Assembly: GCF_900215355.1 (NCBI RefSeq)
Contig: NZ_OBEA01000002.1
Span: 670,164 to 734,163 of the forward strand
Reading direction: 5' to 3'
Origin: Pseudooceanicola antarcticus
GTDB taxonomy: Bacteria > Pseudomonadota > Alphaproteobacteria > Rhodobacterales > Rhodobacteraceae
DNA: 64,000 nt
This document shows positions 63,406 through 64,000 of this stretch, in pieces. Each line of letters begins with the position of its first letter. Position 1 is the stretch's first letter. The notes under the pieces were generated by a model. It was given only the letters and a program-made list of their open reading frames with translations. It had not been told where the DNA came from and ran no database searches. Both the position numbers and the translations under genes were made by a program.

Positions 63406-63836
63406 TCTATAGGTATAGCAGCGAAATCACCGCCCAGACGCTCTTCCACCCCTTCCATATCAAGTGTCCAAAAGACTTCTCGCACAACTCGTTGTTTCCC
63501 ACGGAAGCCAAATTTTGGTTTGGGCTCGACCAATGTACCGAAGGAGTAAGCATGTTGCCGATCAGCCTTTCCGGGATAGGCTTGTACCGCAACACCTCCG
63601 GCAAGAACTCTCGCTTCGCCGCCCCAAACTTCCATACTTGTTTTGACTAATTGGATTTCGTCTGGATTGTGTCCCACTCGTCTGGAAAAACACTCTGATC
63701 TCGCCTCTTCGCTTTGTGTCAAACCGCGTGCCCTCAAACGCCCCAAAATTAAAAAAAATATATGGTTAGGCTTCCATACGCATCTTACGCGCTCTACGCA
63801 GCCAAATTTCAGCCAAACCAGGCAAGTGTCAACCAA
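63372..63836 (-). CDS. Uncharacterised 154-residue protein, first of an overlapping pair
   Basis: An open frame of up to 154 codons, beginning at TTG 63836 with no ATG until ATG 63581 (MEVWGGEARVLAGGVAVQAY). The C-terminal 87 residues, ending WFEEWSSSKT, are the most protein-like part. An N-terminal fragment or a non-ATG start is possible. No family is recognised. A small toxin, effector or immunity protein is one idea, based only on size, pairing and atypical composition. Confidence 0.4.
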   Translation of the reverse strand: MVDTCLVWLKFGCVERVRCVWKPNHIFFLILGRLRARGLTQSEEARSECFSRRVGHNPDEIQLVKTSMEVWGGEARVLAGGVAVQAYPGKADRQHAYSFGTLVEPKPKFGFRGKQRVVREVFWTLDMEGVEERLGGDFAAIPIEWFEEWSSSKT

Positions 63837-64000
63837 GACCCATCCACGGCCCGCAACCCGGCTGATCTAGCCGAGGAGCCTGCCGCGCCGCCGCATGACC
63901 GCTTCGAGCCCAAACCTACCGTGACGATACATCTTGCTTCCTGAGTTTCCGCATGAGATCTTCTAAGTCATGGAAAATAGATCGCTGCATCCGGAAGTAG
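63837..64000. other. Right-edge sequence, unassigned
   Basis: The last bases return to higher GC and contain a Pro-rich frame (NPADLAEEPAAPPHDRFEP) ending at 63944. It runs from the AT-rich stretch into the edge without a credible start. It could be the end of a gene disrupted by the AT-rich segment or non-coding. I see no terminal inverted repeat. Confidence 0.3.

Noticed and set aside
63866..64000. Right-edge sequence as an insertion-sequence end
   Set aside because: No transposase fragment or inverted terminal repeat can be recognised before the window ends.

Overview
The window is GC-rich chromosomal DNA of an alphaproteobacterium, most likely a member of the Rhodobacteraceae (Roseobacter group). 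This rests on protein content and gene order: a urea ABC transporter, an ltaE-ycgN-ribF block, a PrpE propionyl-CoA synthetase with TTTGCAAA boxes upstream, a fused MaeB malic enzyme, a DmdC-like acyl-CoA dehydrogenase, Hint and RTX-type proteins, and a TAXI-TRAP transporter. No rRNA, tRNA, CRISPR array or complete insertion sequence was seen.

Layout. 0-1.6 kb: end of a urea-uptake operon (urtC'-urtD-urtE). 1.9-14.2 kb: housekeeping genes (dtd, a CZB-domain protein, a DUF2927 lipoprotein, rluB, tadA, prs, a DsbA-like isomerase with an alpha/beta hydrolase, ribF-ycgN-ltaE, glyA, nadK, csbD). 14.3-18.7 kb: propionate and C3/C4 metabolism (prpE, maeB). 18.9-23.5 kb: a tightly coupled nucleoside-salvage operon cdd-deoA-deoB-add-upp. 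23.5-29.3 kb: a SPOR protein, an uncharacterised membrane protein, a Hint-domain protein and a NicO/DUF1007 metal-transport pair. 29.5-38.0 kb: fatty-acid oxidation (fadA-cupin-fadJ, a GST, a DmdC-like dehydrogenase) with two MerR paralogues. ACGT boxes lie upstream of both catabolic units. 38.1-42.4 kb: two PaaI thioesterases, a MATE exporter, then pyrD with arsC-like and DUF952 genes. 42.5-48.8 kb: a complete LIV/HAAT-type ABC importer with an alpha/beta hydrolase and a divergent PAS-LuxR regulator. 49.8-53.0 kb: a large acidic RTX protein with a clan-A-like glycoside hydrolase core, behind a gene-free, hairpin-rich leader of nearly 1 kb. 53.5-56.4 kb: an M20 amidohydrolase and a periplasmic 5'-nucleotidase. 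56.7-62.4 kb: a TAXI-TRAP importer divergent from a MarR-sulfatase pair. 62.4-64.0 kb: an AT-richer tail with two unrecognised, overlapping small genes.

Two patterns cut across the genes. First, a dispersed element recurs at five intergenic sites, nearly always at gene 3' ends. It has a left end (G-rich hairpins followed by GGAGTATTT..CAGCCTGGTGATG) and a different right end (GGAGTATTT preceded by GCCTCCGGCG). Three copies are paired, MITE- or REPIN-like, and two of those have interiors that align. Second, small regulatory boxes sit upstream of catabolic operons: TGCAAA boxes at prpE and ACGT boxes at fadA and merR. The least ordinary loci are the RTX-glycosidase with its leader, the dispersed element, the regulator-transporter-hydrolase modules at 42-48 kb and 56-62 kb, and the AT-rich pair at the right end.
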